In this document: one piece after another, positions 32,747 through 42,782 of the stretch | How the letters are laid out: each line of letters starts with the position of its first letter | Numbering within the stretch: the first letter of the stretch is position 1 | Assembly: GCF_002900965.1 (NCBI RefSeq) | Contig: NZ_PJOM01000001.1 | Coordinates: forward strand, 496,001 to 560,000 | Source of the DNA: Pseudotabrizicola formosa | GTDB taxonomy: Bacteria > Pseudomonadota > Alphaproteobacteria > Rhodobacterales > Rhodobacteraceae | Length of the DNA stretch: 64,000 nt | Direction of reading: 5' to 3' | Translations under genes and position numbers: made by a program | Notes under the pieces: model-generated | Seen by the model: the letters and a program-made list of their open reading frames with translations, nothing else | Databases searched by the model: none | Told to the model about the DNA's origin: nothing

Positions 32747-32961
32747 ACATTGGCCCTTTTCAGACTAGGAACTTGCTCGCGCTACTAGTCCCGACTAAAT
32801 CTGACCTTTTAACGGCACGGCTTTGTGCGGCGACAAAAAAATGCCTCCGGCGACTTAACAGTGGTCGTAAATGCCCTGCGGGGGCTTATGACAGACTTTC
32901 CCAAAGCAGGTGGTCACGGCAGGGAATGCATGCGGCTCATGCGTCTGTCCCCTCAAGCCGA

Positions 32962-34059
32962 TCAGCCGCTGAACAGGAAGTGCAGCACGTCGCCGTCCTT
33001 GACCTCATAGGTCTTGCCTTCCACGCGGAACTTGCCGGCCTCTTTGGCGCCCGCTTCGCCCTTGCCGGCGATGTAATCGGGGTAGGCGATGGTTTCGGCG
33101 CGGATGAAGCCTTTCTCAAAGTCGCCATGGATCACCCCTGCCGCCTGCGGGGCCAGCGTGCCCTTGAGGATGGTCCAGGCGCGGGCCTCTTTTGGCCCCA
33201 CGGTGAAATAGGTCTGCAGTTCCAGCAGCTCGTACCCTGCGCGGATCAGACGGTCGAGGCCCGCCTCGGCCAGCCCCATTTCCTCAAGGAACATTGCCGC
33301 CTCATCCTCGGGCAACTGGCTGATCTCTTCCTCGATCCGGGCCGAGATCACCACGGTGCCCGCGCCCTGTGCCTTTGCCATTTCGGCCACCCGGGCCGAC
33401 TGGCTGTTGCCAGAAGCGGCGGACGACTCTTCGACGTTGCAGACATACAGCACGGGTTTGGAGGTCAACAATTGCAGCAACCGCCAGGCGCGCAGGTCGT
33501 CTGCTGCGACGGTAATCGTGCGGGCCGGCTTGCCTTCTTCGAGCACCTTTTGCGCCATGGCGAGCAGCCGGTCCTGATCGGCGGCTTCCTTGTCGCCCCC
33601 CTTCATCTTGCGCGCAAGGTTGGCGCGGCGGCGTTCGATGCTTTCCAGATCGGCCAGCATCAGTTCGGTTTCGATCGTCTCGGCATCCGCCACCGGGTCG
33701 ATGCGCCCCTCGACATGGGTGATGTCGCCATCCTCGAAACAGCGCAGCACATGGGCAATGGCATCGCATTCGCGGATATTGGCCAGGAACTGGTTGCCCA
33801 GGCCTTCGCCCTTGGACGCCCCCCGCACAAGGCCCGCGATATCGACAAAGGTCATCCGGGTGGGAATGATCTGCTTTGACCCGGCAATTGCGGCCAGCTT
33901 GTCCAGCCGGTCATCGGGCACCGCCACTTCGCCCACGTTTGGTTCAATCGTGCAGAACGGAAAGTTCGCGGCCTGTGCTGCGGCAGTCCGGGTCAGTGCG
34001 TTGAACAGGGTCGATTTGCCCACATTCGGCAGACCCACGATACCCATCTTGAAACCCAT
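32962..34059 (-). CDS. ychF: Redox-regulated/translation-associated ATPase YchF
   Basis: 365-residue Obg-like P-loop protein. It has G1 GLPNVGKSTLFNAL at about 7-20, NFPFCTIEPNVGEVAVPDDR, G3-like FVDIAGLVRGASKGEGLGN and the C-terminal TGS domain region (LQTYFTVGPKEARAWTI, GFIRAETIAY, VEGKTYEVKDGDVLHFLF). YchF hydrolyses ATP and associates with ribosomes. The ATG at 34059 was chosen because GGAGAG lies 5 nt upstream; an in-frame ATG four codons earlier would not use it. It is monocistronic and divergent from trpA. Confidence 0.96.
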   Translation of the reverse strand: MGFKMGIVGLPNVGKSTLFNALTRTAAAQAANFPFCTIEPNVGEVAVPDDRLDKLAAIAGSKQIIPTRMTFVDIAGLVRGASKGEGLGNQFLANIRECDAIAHVLRCFEDGDITHVEGRIDPVADAETIETELMLADLESIERRRANLARKMKGGDKEAADQDRLLAMAQKVLEEGKPARTITVAADDLRAWRLLQLLTSKPVLYVCNVEESSAASGNSQSARVAEMAKAQGAGTVVISARIEEEISQLPEDEAAMFLEEMGLAEAGLDRLIRAGYELLELQTYFTVGPKEARAWTILKGTLAPQAAGVIHGDFEKGFIRAETIAYPDYIAGKGEAGAKEAGKFRVEGKTYEVKDGDVLHFLFSG

Positions 34060-34196
34060 GATACTCTCCATCCGGCGGTTGACAGGCTCTTAAGCGCGAT
34101 GGCGGTCAGGATCAATCCCGGCCACCCGCCGCGCCCCATTGATTTTCCGCGCCCAGCCGTGCAAACCGCAAAGAGACAAAAGGGATGGGGCGGGAC

Positions 34197-34997
34197 ATGA
34201 CCAGAATCGACGATACCTTCGCACGCCTGCGCGCGCAGGGGAAAAAGGGCTTCGTCGCCTATATCATGGCCGGTGATCCGGATATTGCCACGTCATTGGC
34301 GGTGATGAAGGGCCTGCCCGGGGCGGGTGTCGATATCATCGAACTTGGCATGCCTTTCACCGATCCGATGGCCGATGGGCCGACCATCCAGCTGGCCGGT
34401 CAGCGCGCTTTGGACCATCATATGAAGATGGATCAGGTCCTCGATATGGTGCGTGCGTTCCGCAAGGGCGATGCGGTCACGCCCATCGTGCTGATGGGCT
34501 ATTACAACCCGATCTACGCCCGGGGGGTGGACCGGTTTCTGGCCGATGCGGTCAGCGCAGGGATTGACGGGCTGATCGTGGTCGATCTGCCGCCAGAAGA
34601 AGACTCCGAGCTTTGCATCCCCGCTCAAGCCGCCGGGCTGAACTTCATCCGGCTGGCGACACCGACGACGGATGCCAAACGCCTGCCTGCGGTGCTGAAA
34701 AACACCTCCGGTTTCGTCTATTACGTATCGGTCACCGGGATCACGGGGGGGGCCGCCGCGCAGGCGGCGGATGTGGGGCCCGAGGTGGCGCGCATCAAGC
34801 AATCGACCGACCTGCCGGTGATCGTGGGCTTTGGCATCAATACACCCGAGGCCGCACAGGCGATTGCAGGCGTGGCCGATGGCTGTGTGGTAGGCTCGGC
34901 GATCGTGAAGGATATCGGCGCAGGGAAACCGGTGGCCGAGGTGCTGGCGAATGTGGCGGCCCTGGCGGCAGGGGCGCATGGGGCAACCACAGCGTAA
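34197..34997 (+). CDS. trpA: Tryptophan synthase alpha chain TrpA
   Basis: 266-residue TIM-barrel subunit that cleaves indole-3-glycerol phosphate and channels indole to TrpB. The catalytic Glu is in [20 protein letters not shown] and the Asp in VDLPPEED; the phosphate loop is [12 protein letters not shown]. The start MTRIDDTF is preceded by GGGGCGGGA; an ATG four codons earlier is possible. The other trp genes are not in the window, which is common for a detached trpA. Confidence 0.96.
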   Translation: MTRIDDTFARLRAQGKKGFVAYIMAGDPDIATSLAVMKGLPGAGVDIIELGMPFTDPMADGPTIQLAGQRALDHHMKMDQVLDMVRAFRKGDAVTPIVLMGYYNPIYARGVDRFLADAVSAGIDGLIVVDLPPEEDSELCIPAQAAGLNFIRLATPTTDAKRLPAVLKNTSGFVYYVSVTGITGGAAAQAADVGPEVARIKQSTDLPVIVGFGINTPEAAQAIAGVADGCVVGSAIVKDIGAGKPVAEVLANVAALAAGAHGATTA

Positions 34998-35137
34998 GAC
35001 AGACTGCGCAGGGTGCCGGCACAAGCTGCGTGTAGCGCCGACTGCCAAACCTGGCCTTGGGGATCGCAAGCGTGTTTAGGACATGCATCCGAAGATGTCA
35101 GGGTTTCACAGCCCGCGCCTGAAGGGAGTCTGGTCCA

Positions 35138-35461
35138 TCAGAGCGTCAACGTAAGTTCAAGAGTTGGCTCCAAAAAGCCTTTGCAAAACAAATGTGAGGT
35201 TTCCAGAAACACCCTCTGATCGAGGTTTGCCGCAATGGCGGGATACATTTCACTTTCCAGCCACCACCTCGCCGCTTCAGGATAGCCCTGTATGCCGCGC
35301 ATGACATAGTTCATTCTTGGCGCGCCTTCGTGTACGGCCTGCACGCCTCGAATTTGGCCCGCCAGTCGCGCCAGGAGTTTGCTGCCGCTGCGTCCGGGCG
35401 TCACCGCGAAAACAAGCCGGGCCTTGCGCAGTTTTTCCAGAGCTTCCGTCGACTCCATCAC
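35138..35461 (-). pseudogene. Sulfotransferase-like protein, truncated N-terminal fragment
   Basis: 107 codons contain the 5'-phosphosulfate loop of PAPS-dependent sulfotransferases (VTPGRSGSKLLARL, residues 20-33), then VHEGAPRMNYVMRGIQ and LETSHLFCKGFLEP. Family proteins are 250-300 residues or more. The frame stops shortly after FLEPTLEL, and I find no continuation in the other frames downstream, so the C-terminal two thirds appear to be deleted. It sits between convergent trpA and the argC gene on the same strand. It could be expressed as a short protein, but it lacks the 3'-phosphate-binding region. Confidence 0.6.
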
Positions 35462-35566
35462 GGTATTCCCTCTGCCCGAAGCGTTTCTGGTCCTTTGGAG
35501 ATCTGCCGGCGCAAGACTCCCGACACGGTGGCGTCAAGGGTCGTCACACAGTGGCACGCCGCCGCG

Positions 35567-36484
35567 CTACAGCCCGGCCCCCTCATCCATCCCCAGCATC
35601 AGGTTCAGGTTCTGCACCGCCGCCCCCGAGGCCCCTTTGCCAAGGTTGTCCAGCGTGGCCAGCAGCACCACGCGGTCATCCTCTGGCCCTGCATGGACCG
35701 ACAGTTCCATCACATTGGTGCCGTTCAGACGTTCCGGATTGACGCGGGGCAGCAGGCTGGTCCCCTCCACCACCTTTACGAACTGCCCGCCCGCATAATG
35801 CGCGGTCAGCGCCGCCTGCAGGTCCGCAGCCTTCTGGCCGGGTGCCAGATGCAGCGGCACCTGCACGATCATCCCTTGGGCATAATTCCCGACAGAGGGA
35901 ATGAAGATCGGCCGCCGCGTCAGGCCGGTATGGGCCATCATTTCGGGCACATGCTTGTGCTTGTGCTCCAGCCCGTACACGAAGAAAGCGCCGGCGGTGC
36001 CCGCCTCAAACTCTGCAATCATCGCCTTGCCGCCGCCCGAATAGCCCGAGACGGCGTTGATCGTCAGGCCCGCATCGGGGGCCACCAATCCCGCCGTGAC
36101 CAGAGGGGCCAGCAAGGCAATCGCCCCGGTCGAAAAACAGCCCGGGTTTGACACCCGTGTGGCCGAAGCGATCCGCGCCCGGTTGGCGGCACTCAGTTCG
36201 GGAAAGCCATAGGCCCAGTCCGGGTTGACGCGGTACGCCGTGCTGGCGTCGATGATCCGGGTGGGCAGCCCGTCGCACAGCGCCACGGCCTCGATCGCCG
36301 CCGCATCGGGCAGGCACAGGATGGCCACATCGGCAGCGGCAAAGGCCTCACGCCGCGCGTCCGCGTCCTTGCGCCGCGCGGGGTCCACCTGCACCAGCGT
36401 GATATCGCCGCGCGCCAGCAGCCGGTCACGGATCTGCAACCCGGTGGTGCCTGCTTCGCCGTCAATGAATACCGATGCTGTCAT
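35567..36484 (-). CDS. argC: N-acetyl-gamma-glutamyl-phosphate reductase, short type ArgC
   Basis: 305-residue arginine-biosynthesis enzyme of the short (type 2) class, which reduces N-acetylglutamyl phosphate to the semialdehyde. Motifs: FIDGEAGTTGLQIRDRL at the N-terminus, the catalytic Cys in VSNPGCFSTGAIALLAPL near 113, and SGYSGGGKAMI near 150. The start at 36484 has a good Shine-Dalgarno (GGAGG) and begins the NADP-binding strand; the frame extends upstream without homology. Confidence 0.95.
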   Translation of the reverse strand: MTASVFIDGEAGTTGLQIRDRLLARGDITLVQVDPARRKDADARREAFAAADVAILCLPDAAAIEAVALCDGLPTRIIDASTAYRVNPDWAYGFPELSAANRARIASATRVSNPGCFSTGAIALLAPLVTAGLVAPDAGLTINAVSGYSGGGKAMIAEFEAGTAGAFFVYGLEHKHKHVPEMMAHTGLTRRPIFIPSVGNYAQGMIVQVPLHLAPGQKAADLQAALTAHYAGGQFVKVVEGTSLLPRVNPERLNGTNVMELSVHAGPEDDRVVLLATLDNLGKGASGAAVQNLNLMLGMDEGAGL

Positions 36485-36618
36485 GGTGGCCTCCTGTTTG
36501 GCGCGAGTGCTAGCGCATCCTGGCCAGAGGGGAAACAACCTTTGACGCGCCTGCCTTTGCAATTGCGCGGAACAGCGCCAATTGGTAATGCGGTTTGACC
36601 ACATCAGAGGGGCGGATG

Positions 36619-37782
36619 ATGCCAGTGATTACCTGTATCGAGGATCTCAAGCGCATCCACAAACGCCGCACGCCGAAGATGTTCTACGATTACGCGGAAT
36701 CGGGCAGCTATACCGAGCAGACCTTCCGCGAGAACAGCTCTGACTTTTCCCTGCTCAAGCTGCGCCAGAAGGTGGCGGTGGATATGCTGGGCCGCAACAT
36801 TGCCAGCACGATGGCGGGCGTTCCGGTGACCATGCCGGTGGCCCTTGCCCCGGTGGGGCTGACGGGCATGCAGGCCGCCGATGGCGAGATCAAATCGGCG
36901 CGTGCGGCGGCAAAGTTCGGGGTGCCCTTCACCCTGTCCACCATGTCGATCTGTTCGATCGAGGATGTGGCGGCCAACAGCCCGGACCCGTTCTGGTTTC
37001 AGCTGTATGTCATGCAGGATGAAGATTTCGTCGACCGCATCATCCAGCGCGCCAAGGATGCCAAATGCAGCGCATTGGTCCTGACGCTGGATTTGCAGAT
37101 CCTGGGGCAGCGGCACAAGGATCTGAAAAACGGCCTGTCTGCACCGCCGAAACTGACCCTGCCCGTGCTGCTGGACCTTGCCACCAAATGGGGCTGGGGG
37201 CTGGAGATGTTGGGGACCAAGCGCCGCCAGTTCGGCAATATCGTCGGCCATGTCAAAGGCGTGGGCGACACCTCCAGTCTGATGAGCTGGATTTCCGATC
37301 AGTTCGACCCGCAGCTTGACTGGACCAAGATTGCCCGCATCCGTGACCAATGGGGCGGCAAGTTCATCATCAAGGGCATTCTGGATGAGGATGACGCCCG
37401 CAAGGCCGCCGATTTCGGGGCCGATGCGATCATCGTATCGAACCACGGCGGGCGGCAATTGGATGGCGCGGTCAGTTCCATCCGCATGCTGCCCCGCATC
37501 GTCGATGCGGTGGGCGACCGGATCGAGGTCTGGATGGACTCCGGAATCCGGTCTGGTCAGGATGTGCTCAAGGCCCTGGCGATGGGAGCCAAGGGCACCA
37601 TGATCGGGCGCAGCTATATCTATGGTCTGGGTGCAATGGGCGAGGCAGGGGTCACCAAGGCGCTGGAGGTGATCCGCAAAGAGCTGGACACCACGATGGC
37701 GCTGTGTGGTGAGCGCGATGTGCACGACCTTGGCCGCCACAACCTGCTGATCCCCAAGGGGTTCTCTGACGGTTGGGAATGA
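36619..37782 (+). CDS. lldD: FMN-dependent alpha-hydroxy-acid dehydrogenase, L-lactate dehydrogenase LldD-type
   Basis: 387-residue TIM-barrel flavoenzyme. FMN/substrate motifs: MFYDYAESGSYTEQTFREN near 20, LAPVGLTGMQ, WFQLYVMQD, ALVLTLDLQILGQR, the catalytic His in SNHGGRQLDG, and MDSGIRSGQDVLKALAMGAK. These match lactate dehydrogenase LldD, which feeds electrons to the quinone pool, but mandelate- or glycolate-type relatives cannot be excluded. Two adjacent ATGs (36616 and 36619) are possible; the second has the better spacing from GAGGGG. Its stop abuts the stop of the convergent MFS gene in the palindrome TGATCA. Confidence 0.9.
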   Translation: MPVITCIEDLKRIHKRRTPKMFYDYAESGSYTEQTFRENSSDFSLLKLRQKVAVDMLGRNIASTMAGVPVTMPVALAPVGLTGMQAADGEIKSARAAAKFGVPFTLSTMSICSIEDVAANSPDPFWFQLYVMQDEDFVDRIIQRAKDAKCSALVLTLDLQILGQRHKDLKNGLSAPPKLTLPVLLDLATKWGWGLEMLGTKRRQFGNIVGHVKGVGDTSSLMSWISDQFDPQLDWTKIARIRDQWGGKFIIKGILDEDDARKAADFGADAIIVSNHGGRQLDGAVSSIRMLPRIVDAVGDRIEVWMDSGIRSGQDVLKALAMGAKGTMIGRSYIYGLGAMGEAGVTKALEVIRKELDTTMALCGERDVHDLGRHNLLIPKGFSDGWE

Positions 37783-38922
37783 TCAGCGCTGGTGCCGCGC
37801 CATCAGCGGTGTCAGGATCAGCACCATCACCAGCAGGCAGGCGGCAAAGACAAAGGCCATGCGCAGGCCAAAACTGCCGGCGATGAACCCAAGCATCGGC
37901 GGCCCGAAGAAATAGCCGAAATAGCCAAAGAGCGTGGCGCGGGCCACGGCGCGCGCCCGCGCCTCTGGCCGCGCCAGCCGCCCGACCAGTGAAAACGCGG
38001 TCGGCGCGATCACCGATGCGCCAAGGCCCATCACGATGAACCCCGCATAGGCCATCAGGGGCGTCTGCGCCGCCGCAGCACCCAAGGCACCGATAGCCGC
38101 GATAACGGCACCGCCGGTCAGCAGCCGATAGGGGTTGACGCGCGACACCAACCCTTGCCCCGCCAGCCGCGCAAAACCCATGGTCAGCGCCAGCGCCGCC
38201 GGTCCCAGTGCGCCTTGCTCGGGGCTTCCGCCCAGCGTCTGTTCGATATGCAGGGCCGACCACGCCTCGGCGGCATTTTCGGTCATGAAAGCAATCAGCA
38301 CCACACCGCCGCCGATCACCGGCAGCCACCCAAGGGCCGCTGCCCCCGGCCCTTTGGGGCGGCGCAACCCGTCGATCTGGCCATCCCGCTCCCATGTGGT
38401 CAGCGCCAGACCGCCCGCCACCAGCGCCATGGTGCCCAGCACCCAGGCCGGGCTCCACTGCGCGCCGCGCATCACTCCGGTGCCGATGGCCGCGCCCGCA
38501 TAGCCAAAGCTGTAGGCTGCGTGGCACAGGTTCATCAGGTGGATCTTGCGGGTGTTTTCAAGCTCGGCCACGCGGGCGTTCATCAGCACATCGGTCAGAC
38601 CGGTGCCCGCACCGCACACCATCATGAACAGCGGGAACAGAACAAGACTGGCCGTCTGCCCCGGAAGGGCAATCCCCAGCCCCATGATCACCGCCGCCAC
38701 GGGCAGGGCCATCCGCCCCATCGCAGCCCCAAACGCCGGGGCCAGCAGCATCGCCGTCACCGCTGCCAGCGGGGTGAACAGGAGCAGCAGGCCAAGCTGG
38801 GTTTCGTCCACCGCCAGCATGGTCTTGATATCGGGCAAAGCGGCCGCAAACGTGCCCCAGACCACACCCATGGCGGCAAAAGCCGCAATCGGCGCGCGCG
38901 CGACGGTCACGAGATGGATCAT
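37783..38922 (-). CDS. MFS transporter
   Basis: 379-residue major-facilitator protein with 12 predicted hydrophobic helices and a weak MFS loop (MGRMALPVAAVIMGLG). The second half starts near residue 200, after a cytoplasmic loop with DGQIDGLRRPKGPG. The DVLMNARVAELENTR motif after helix 4 is seen in FucP/YbjJ-like carriers, so a sugar or drug substrate cannot be separated. It stands alone between lldD and rplY. Confidence 0.85.
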   Translation of the reverse strand: MIHLVTVARAPIAAFAAMGVVWGTFAAALPDIKTMLAVDETQLGLLLLFTPLAAVTAMLLAPAFGAAMGRMALPVAAVIMGLGIALPGQTASLVLFPLFMMVCGAGTGLTDVLMNARVAELENTRKIHLMNLCHAAYSFGYAGAAIGTGVMRGAQWSPAWVLGTMALVAGGLALTTWERDGQIDGLRRPKGPGAAALGWLPVIGGGVVLIAFMTENAAEAWSALHIEQTLGGSPEQGALGPAALALTMGFARLAGQGLVSRVNPYRLLTGGAVIAAIGALGAAAAQTPLMAYAGFIVMGLGASVIAPTAFSLVGRLARPEARARAVARATLFGYFGYFFGPPMLGFIAGSFGLRMAFVFAACLLVMVLILTPLMARHQR

Positions 38923-39127
38923 GAGGGGAACTCCGCTACCTGTCCGCCGCGTCTAGCAGGCCCGGCTTGCGCACACCATCCTGCGGGCGACGGCGCGGGG
39001 TTTGGCCGCGACACCCGGGGCCGGGGCAACGATTACCGCTTTCCCTTGCCCTGATTCCCCGCTATAGCCCCCCGGTCGCGCCGCGCACCCTTGGAGGGCG
39101 GTGGACTTATTTATATGGAGAACTGCA

Positions 39128-39736
39128 ATGGCTGGTGAGATCCCTGATCTGATCGCCGAGGCACGTACGGGGACAGGCAAGGGGGCCGCCCGTCAAGCTC
39201 GTCGTGAGCAACTCGTGCCCGGTATTGTTTACGGTGGTGGTGTGGACCCGCAACCGATCAACATCAAATACAACTATCTGCTGACCAAACTGCGCAAGGG
39301 ACGTTTCCTTTCGACGCTGTTCAACCTGAAGGTTGAAGGTCAGGAAGATGTCCGCGTGATCTGCCGCGGTGTGCAGCGCGATGTGGTCAAGGATCTTCCG
39401 ACCCACGTCGACCTGATGCGCCTGCGTCGCACGTCGCGGATCAATCTGTTCATTCATGTGAACTTTGAAAATCACGACAAGGCCCCCGGCCTGAAGCGTG
39501 GCGGCACGCTGACCGTGGTGCGCCCGGAAGTCGAACTGGAAGTGACCGCGGGCGACATCCCCGATCACATCACGGTTGACCTGACCGGCAAGAACATCGG
39601 CGATGTGATCCACATCGACGACGTGAACCTGCCAGAGGGTGTTACCGCAACGATCAAGCGGAACTTCGTGATCGCCAATATCGCTGCCCCATCGGGCCTG
39701 CGGTCGGAAGACAACGCAGAAGAAGCCGAAGCCTGA
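39128..39736 (+). CDS. rplY: 50S ribosomal protein L25/general stress protein Ctc
   Basis: 202-residue Ctc-form L25 that binds 5S rRNA. The N-terminal L25 domain includes [20 protein letters not shown] and the [15 protein letters not shown] loop; the C-terminal Ctc beta domain includes [20 protein letters not shown] and LPEGVTATI. The start is ATG at 39128 with GGAGA 11 bases upstream. It is followed by a terminator hairpin and then pth, a common gene order. Confidence 0.96.
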   Translation: MAGEIPDLIAEARTGTGKGAARQARREQLVPGIVYGGGVDPQPINIKYNYLLTKLRKGRFLSTLFNLKVEGQEDVRVICRGVQRDVVKDLPTHVDLMRLRRTSRINLFIHVNFENHDKAPGLKRGGTLTVVRPEVELEVTAGDIPDHITVDLTGKNIGDVIHIDDVNLPEGVTATIKRNFVIANIAAPSGLRSEDNAEEAEA

Positions 39737-39770
39737 TCCCGCGCCCAAGGGCCGGATCATCGCGGAGCCA

Positions 39771-39807
39771 AAGGGCGCGACAGGGAAACCTGCCGCGCCC
39801 TTCTTTA
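39771..39807 (+). terminator. Intrinsic terminator between rplY and pth
   Basis: Stem AAGGGCGCG-A-CAGG pairs with CCTG-C-CGCGCCCTT around GAAA and is followed by CTTTAT. It lies 35 bases after the rplY stop and 60 before pth, so pth may have its own promoter or depend on readthrough. Confidence 0.75.
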
Positions 39808-39866
39808 TCGGGGAAGGTTGACGGGCCTGCGCTGGTTCGCCAAGGAAGAGAGCGAAGGAGACCGCG

Positions 39867-40562
39867 ATGAAACTCTTTGTCGGCCTTGGCAATCCGGGCG
39901 CAAAATATGCGGGCAACCGGCACAACATCGGCTTCATGGCGCTGGACCGGATTGCGGCGGACCACGGTTTCGGGGCATGGAAACCGGCGTTCAAGGGCGA
40001 GGTGGCCGAGGGCCGCTTGGGCGAGGAGAAGGTGCTTTTGCTCAAGCCCGGCACCTTCATGAACCTGTCAGGCCAGTCGTTGCAGGCGGCAATGGCGTTT
40101 TACAAGCTGGCTTTGGGCGACATCACGGTGTTCCATGACGAGCTGGACCTTGCCCCCGGCAAATGTCGGGTCAAGCAGGGTGGTGGGCATGCCGGGCACA
40201 ACGGGTTGCGCTCGATCAGCGGGATGGTCGGCGAAGGCTATGGCCGGGTCCGGCTTGGCATCGGCCATCCGGGCCACAAGGATGCGGTGGCAGCTTACGT
40301 GCTGCATGATTTTGCCAAGGCCGATCAGGACTGGCTGGATGATCTTCTGCGCGGGCTGTCTGATGGCGCGGCGCTTCTGGCGGCAGGGGACGGCCCGAAG
40401 TTCCTGAACGCGGTTGCCTTGCGCGTGGCTCCGCCGCGGTCTTCCGAGAAGACCCGCCCCGAAGGCAAGCCCGCAGAGACGTTGGCAGAAAAGCCGGTGC
40501 CGGTGGCAGAGCCCCCGGACGCCCGCAGCCCGATGCAGAAACTTCTGGACCGGTTTCGCTAA
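39867..40562 (+). CDS. pth: Peptidyl-tRNA hydrolase Pth
   Basis: 231-residue enzyme that recycles peptidyl-tRNA. Conserved: FVGLGNPGAKYAGNRHNIGF (catalytic His at 20), KPGTFMNLSGQS, FHDELDLAPGKCRVKQGGGHAGHNGLRSI with the catalytic Asp, and GIGHPGHKDAVAAYVL. The C-terminal 40 residues are a Pro/Ala-rich extension (KTRPEGKPAETLAEKPV) beyond the usual end near 190, typical of this lineage. A GGAG Shine-Dalgarno precedes the ATG. Confidence 0.97.
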   Translation: MKLFVGLGNPGAKYAGNRHNIGFMALDRIAADHGFGAWKPAFKGEVAEGRLGEEKVLLLKPGTFMNLSGQSLQAAMAFYKLALGDITVFHDELDLAPGKCRVKQGGGHAGHNGLRSISGMVGEGYGRVRLGIGHPGHKDAVAAYVLHDFAKADQDWLDDLLRGLSDGAALLAAGDGPKFLNAVALRVAPPRSSEKTRPEGKPAETLAEKPVPVAEPPDARSPMQKLLDRFR

Positions 40563-40570
40563 CGGCACCT

Positions 40571-40600
40571 GCCGAGGCCCCGGGCGGGAGTATTTGCAAG
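40571..40600 (+). repeat. Possible degenerate relative of the dispersed repeat
   Basis: GAGGCCCCGGGCGGGAGTAT followed by TTGCAAGGCAG, in the pth-oligopeptidase gap, has the same plan (GC tract, then a TATTT core) as the five clear copies but differs at many positions. It is listed for completeness only. Confidence 0.3.
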
Positions 40601-40668
40601 GCAGCAAGCCCATGAGGTGTGGACCTTTGCGGCTGTCGTGCCTAGCGTTGCCGCCAAAGGAGACCCCG

Positions 40669-42684
40669 ATGACCATTTTCGCCCAAGACTGGACCACGCC
40701 CTTTGGCCTGCCCCCCTTTGACCAGATCCGCGATGAGGATTTCGCGCCCGCCTTTGATGCCGCTTTGGCTGAGGCCCGCGCCAATATCGCCGCAATCGCG
40801 GACAGTTCCGATGCCCCGACCTTTGCCAATGTGATCGAGGCGCTGGAACTGGCCGAAGGGGCGTTGGACCGGGTGGCGGGGGTATTCTACAACCTGTCGG
40901 GCGCGGATTCGAACGACGCGCGCGAAGCGCTGATGCGCGATCTGGCCCCGAAAATGAGCGCGTTTTCATCGGAAGTGTCGAACAACAAGGCACTCTTTGC
41001 CCGGATCGAAGCGCTGTGGCAGGACCGCGATGGCCTTGGTCTGACGCCGGAACAGATGCGGGTGCTGGTGCTGTACCGGCAGATGTTCGTGCGCTCCGGG
41101 GCGCTGTTGGAGGGGGCGGCGGCAGAGCGGTTGACAGCGGTGAAATCGCGTCTGGCGGTGCTGGGCACGCAGTTCAGCCAGAACCTGCTTGCCGATGAGC
41201 GCGATTGGTTCATGCCCCTAGACGAGGCCGATCTGGAGGGTCTGCCGGAGTTCGTGGTGGCCAGTGCCCGGGCTGCCGGGGCGGAACGCGGGGCGGCGGG
41301 GCCGGTGGTGACGCTGAACCGCAGCCTGATCGTGCCGTTCCTGCAGTTTTCCCCGCGCCGCGCGTTGCGGCAGCGCGCCTATGAGGCCTGGGGCGCGCGG
41401 GGGGCGAATGGCAATGCCCATGACAACCGGGCAATCGCGGCGGAGATCCTTGCGTTGCGGCACGAGCGGGCCCAGCTTCTGGGCTATGCCAGCTTTGCCG
41501 ATTACAAGCTGGAACCCGAGATGGCCAAGACTCCGGCGGCGGTGCGTGACCTGCTGATGCGGGTCTGGCAGCCTGCACGCGGCAAGGCCATGATGGATGC
41601 GGCTGTGCTGGAAGCGATGCTGCATGCCGATGGGATCGCCGGGCCGCTGGAGGCCTGGGACTGGCGGTACTACAGCGAGAAACGCCGCCGGGCCGAGCAT
41701 GATCTGGATGAGGCCGCGCTGAAACCCTATCTGTCGCTGGATGCGATGCTGGCGGCGCAGTTCGACTGCGCGAACCGGCTGTTCGGGCTGGAGTTCCGCG
41801 AACTGGACGGGCCGTTCTACCACCCGGATGTGCGCGGCTGGGAGGTCACCCGCAACGGCGCGCATGTCGCGGTGTTCCTTGGGGATTACTTCGCGCGCGG
41901 GTCGAAACGCTCGGGCGCATGGTGTTCGGCCATGCGGTCGCAGCGCAAGCTGGGCGGTGAGGTGCGGCCCATTGTCGTGAACGTCTGCAACTTTGCCAAG
42001 GGCGATCCGGCGCTGCTGTCTTATGATGACGCCCGCACCCTGTTCCATGAATTCGGCCATGCGCTGCATCAGATGCTGTCGAATGTGACCTATGGGTTCA
42101 TCTCGGGCACGTCGGTGGCGCGGGACTTTGTGGAACTGCCCAGCCAGCTGTATGAGCATTGGCTGGAGGTGCCTGCGGTGCTGGAACAACACGCCCGGCA
42201 CTGGCAGACCGGCGAGGCGATGCCGGCCGAGATGCTGGAACGGCTGCTGGCGGCGAGCACCTATGATCAGGGCTTTTCGACCGTGGAGTTCGTGGCGTCG
42301 GCGCTGGTCGATCTGGCCTTTCACGAAGGTCCGGCCCCCGCCGATCCGATGCAGAAGCAGGCCGAGGTGCTGGAGGCGCTGGGGATGCCACCGGCCATCC
42401 GCATGCGGCACGCGACGCCCCATTTCGCCCATATCTTCTCGGGCGACGGCTATTCCTCGGGCTATTACTCCTACATGTGGTCCGAGGTGATGGACGCCGA
42501 TGCCTTCGCCGCCTTTGAGGAGACCGGGGATGCCTTTGATCCGGCGACTGCCGCGCGGCTGGAGCGGTTCATCCTGTCGGCGGGCGGGTCGGAGGAGGCC
42601 GAGGCGCTGTATCTTCAGTTTCGGGGCAAGATGCCGGGGGTGGAGGCTTTGCTGAAGGGGCGGGGATTGCTGGAGGAGGTGTGA
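40669..42684 (+). CDS. M3-family metallopeptidase (oligopeptidase A type)
   Basis: 671-residue zinc oligopeptidase. The active-site helix is LFHEFGHALHQ (HEFGH, about residues 456-460), with a downstream Glu near LPSQLYEHW and YSSGYYSYMWSEVMDADAF near the C-terminus. PrlC/OpdA and Dcp share this architecture; length and sequence style fit the oligopeptidase A/Dcp group. The ATG at 40669 follows AAGGAGA; the upstream open frame is the shadow of pth. It is probably a cytosolic peptide scavenger. Confidence 0.93.
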   Translation: MTIFAQDWTTPFGLPPFDQIRDEDFAPAFDAALAEARANIAAIADSSDAPTFANVIEALELAEGALDRVAGVFYNLSGADSNDAREALMRDLAPKMSAFSSEVSNNKALFARIEALWQDRDGLGLTPEQMRVLVLYRQMFVRSGALLEGAAAERLTAVKSRLAVLGTQFSQNLLADERDWFMPLDEADLEGLPEFVVASARAAGAERGAAGPVVTLNRSLIVPFLQFSPRRALRQRAYEAWGARGANGNAHDNRAIAAEILALRHERAQLLGYASFADYKLEPEMAKTPAAVRDLLMRVWQPARGKAMMDAAVLEAMLHADGIAGPLEAWDWRYYSEKRRRAEHDLDEAALKPYLSLDAMLAAQFDCANRLFGLEFRELDGPFYHPDVRGWEVTRNGAHVAVFLGDYFARGSKRSGAWCSAMRSQRKLGGEVRPIVVNVCNFAKGDPALLSYDDARTLFHEFGHALHQMLSNVTYGFISGTSVARDFVELPSQLYEHWLEVPAVLEQHARHWQTGEAMPAEMLERLLAASTYDQGFSTVEFVASALVDLAFHEGPAPADPMQKQAEVLEALGMPPAIRMRHATPHFAHIFSGDGYSSGYYSYMWSEVMDADAFAAFEETGDAFDPATAARLERFILSAGGSEEAEALYLQFRGKMPGVEALLKGRGLLEEV

Positions 42685-42782
42685 CCGGCCCCTGCCTTCC
42701 CCCTGTGTTACAAGAGGCAAATCCCAATAAAAACAAGGTCTTGACTGCGTTGAATTAAGGCTTTGTTCATCTTTTGGCCCGC

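Noticed and set aside
37780-37785. Abutting convergent stop codons of lldD and the MFS gene in TGATCA
   Set aside because: It is an exact but trivial consequence of tight convergent packing. No terminator was identifiable, and nothing further follows from it.
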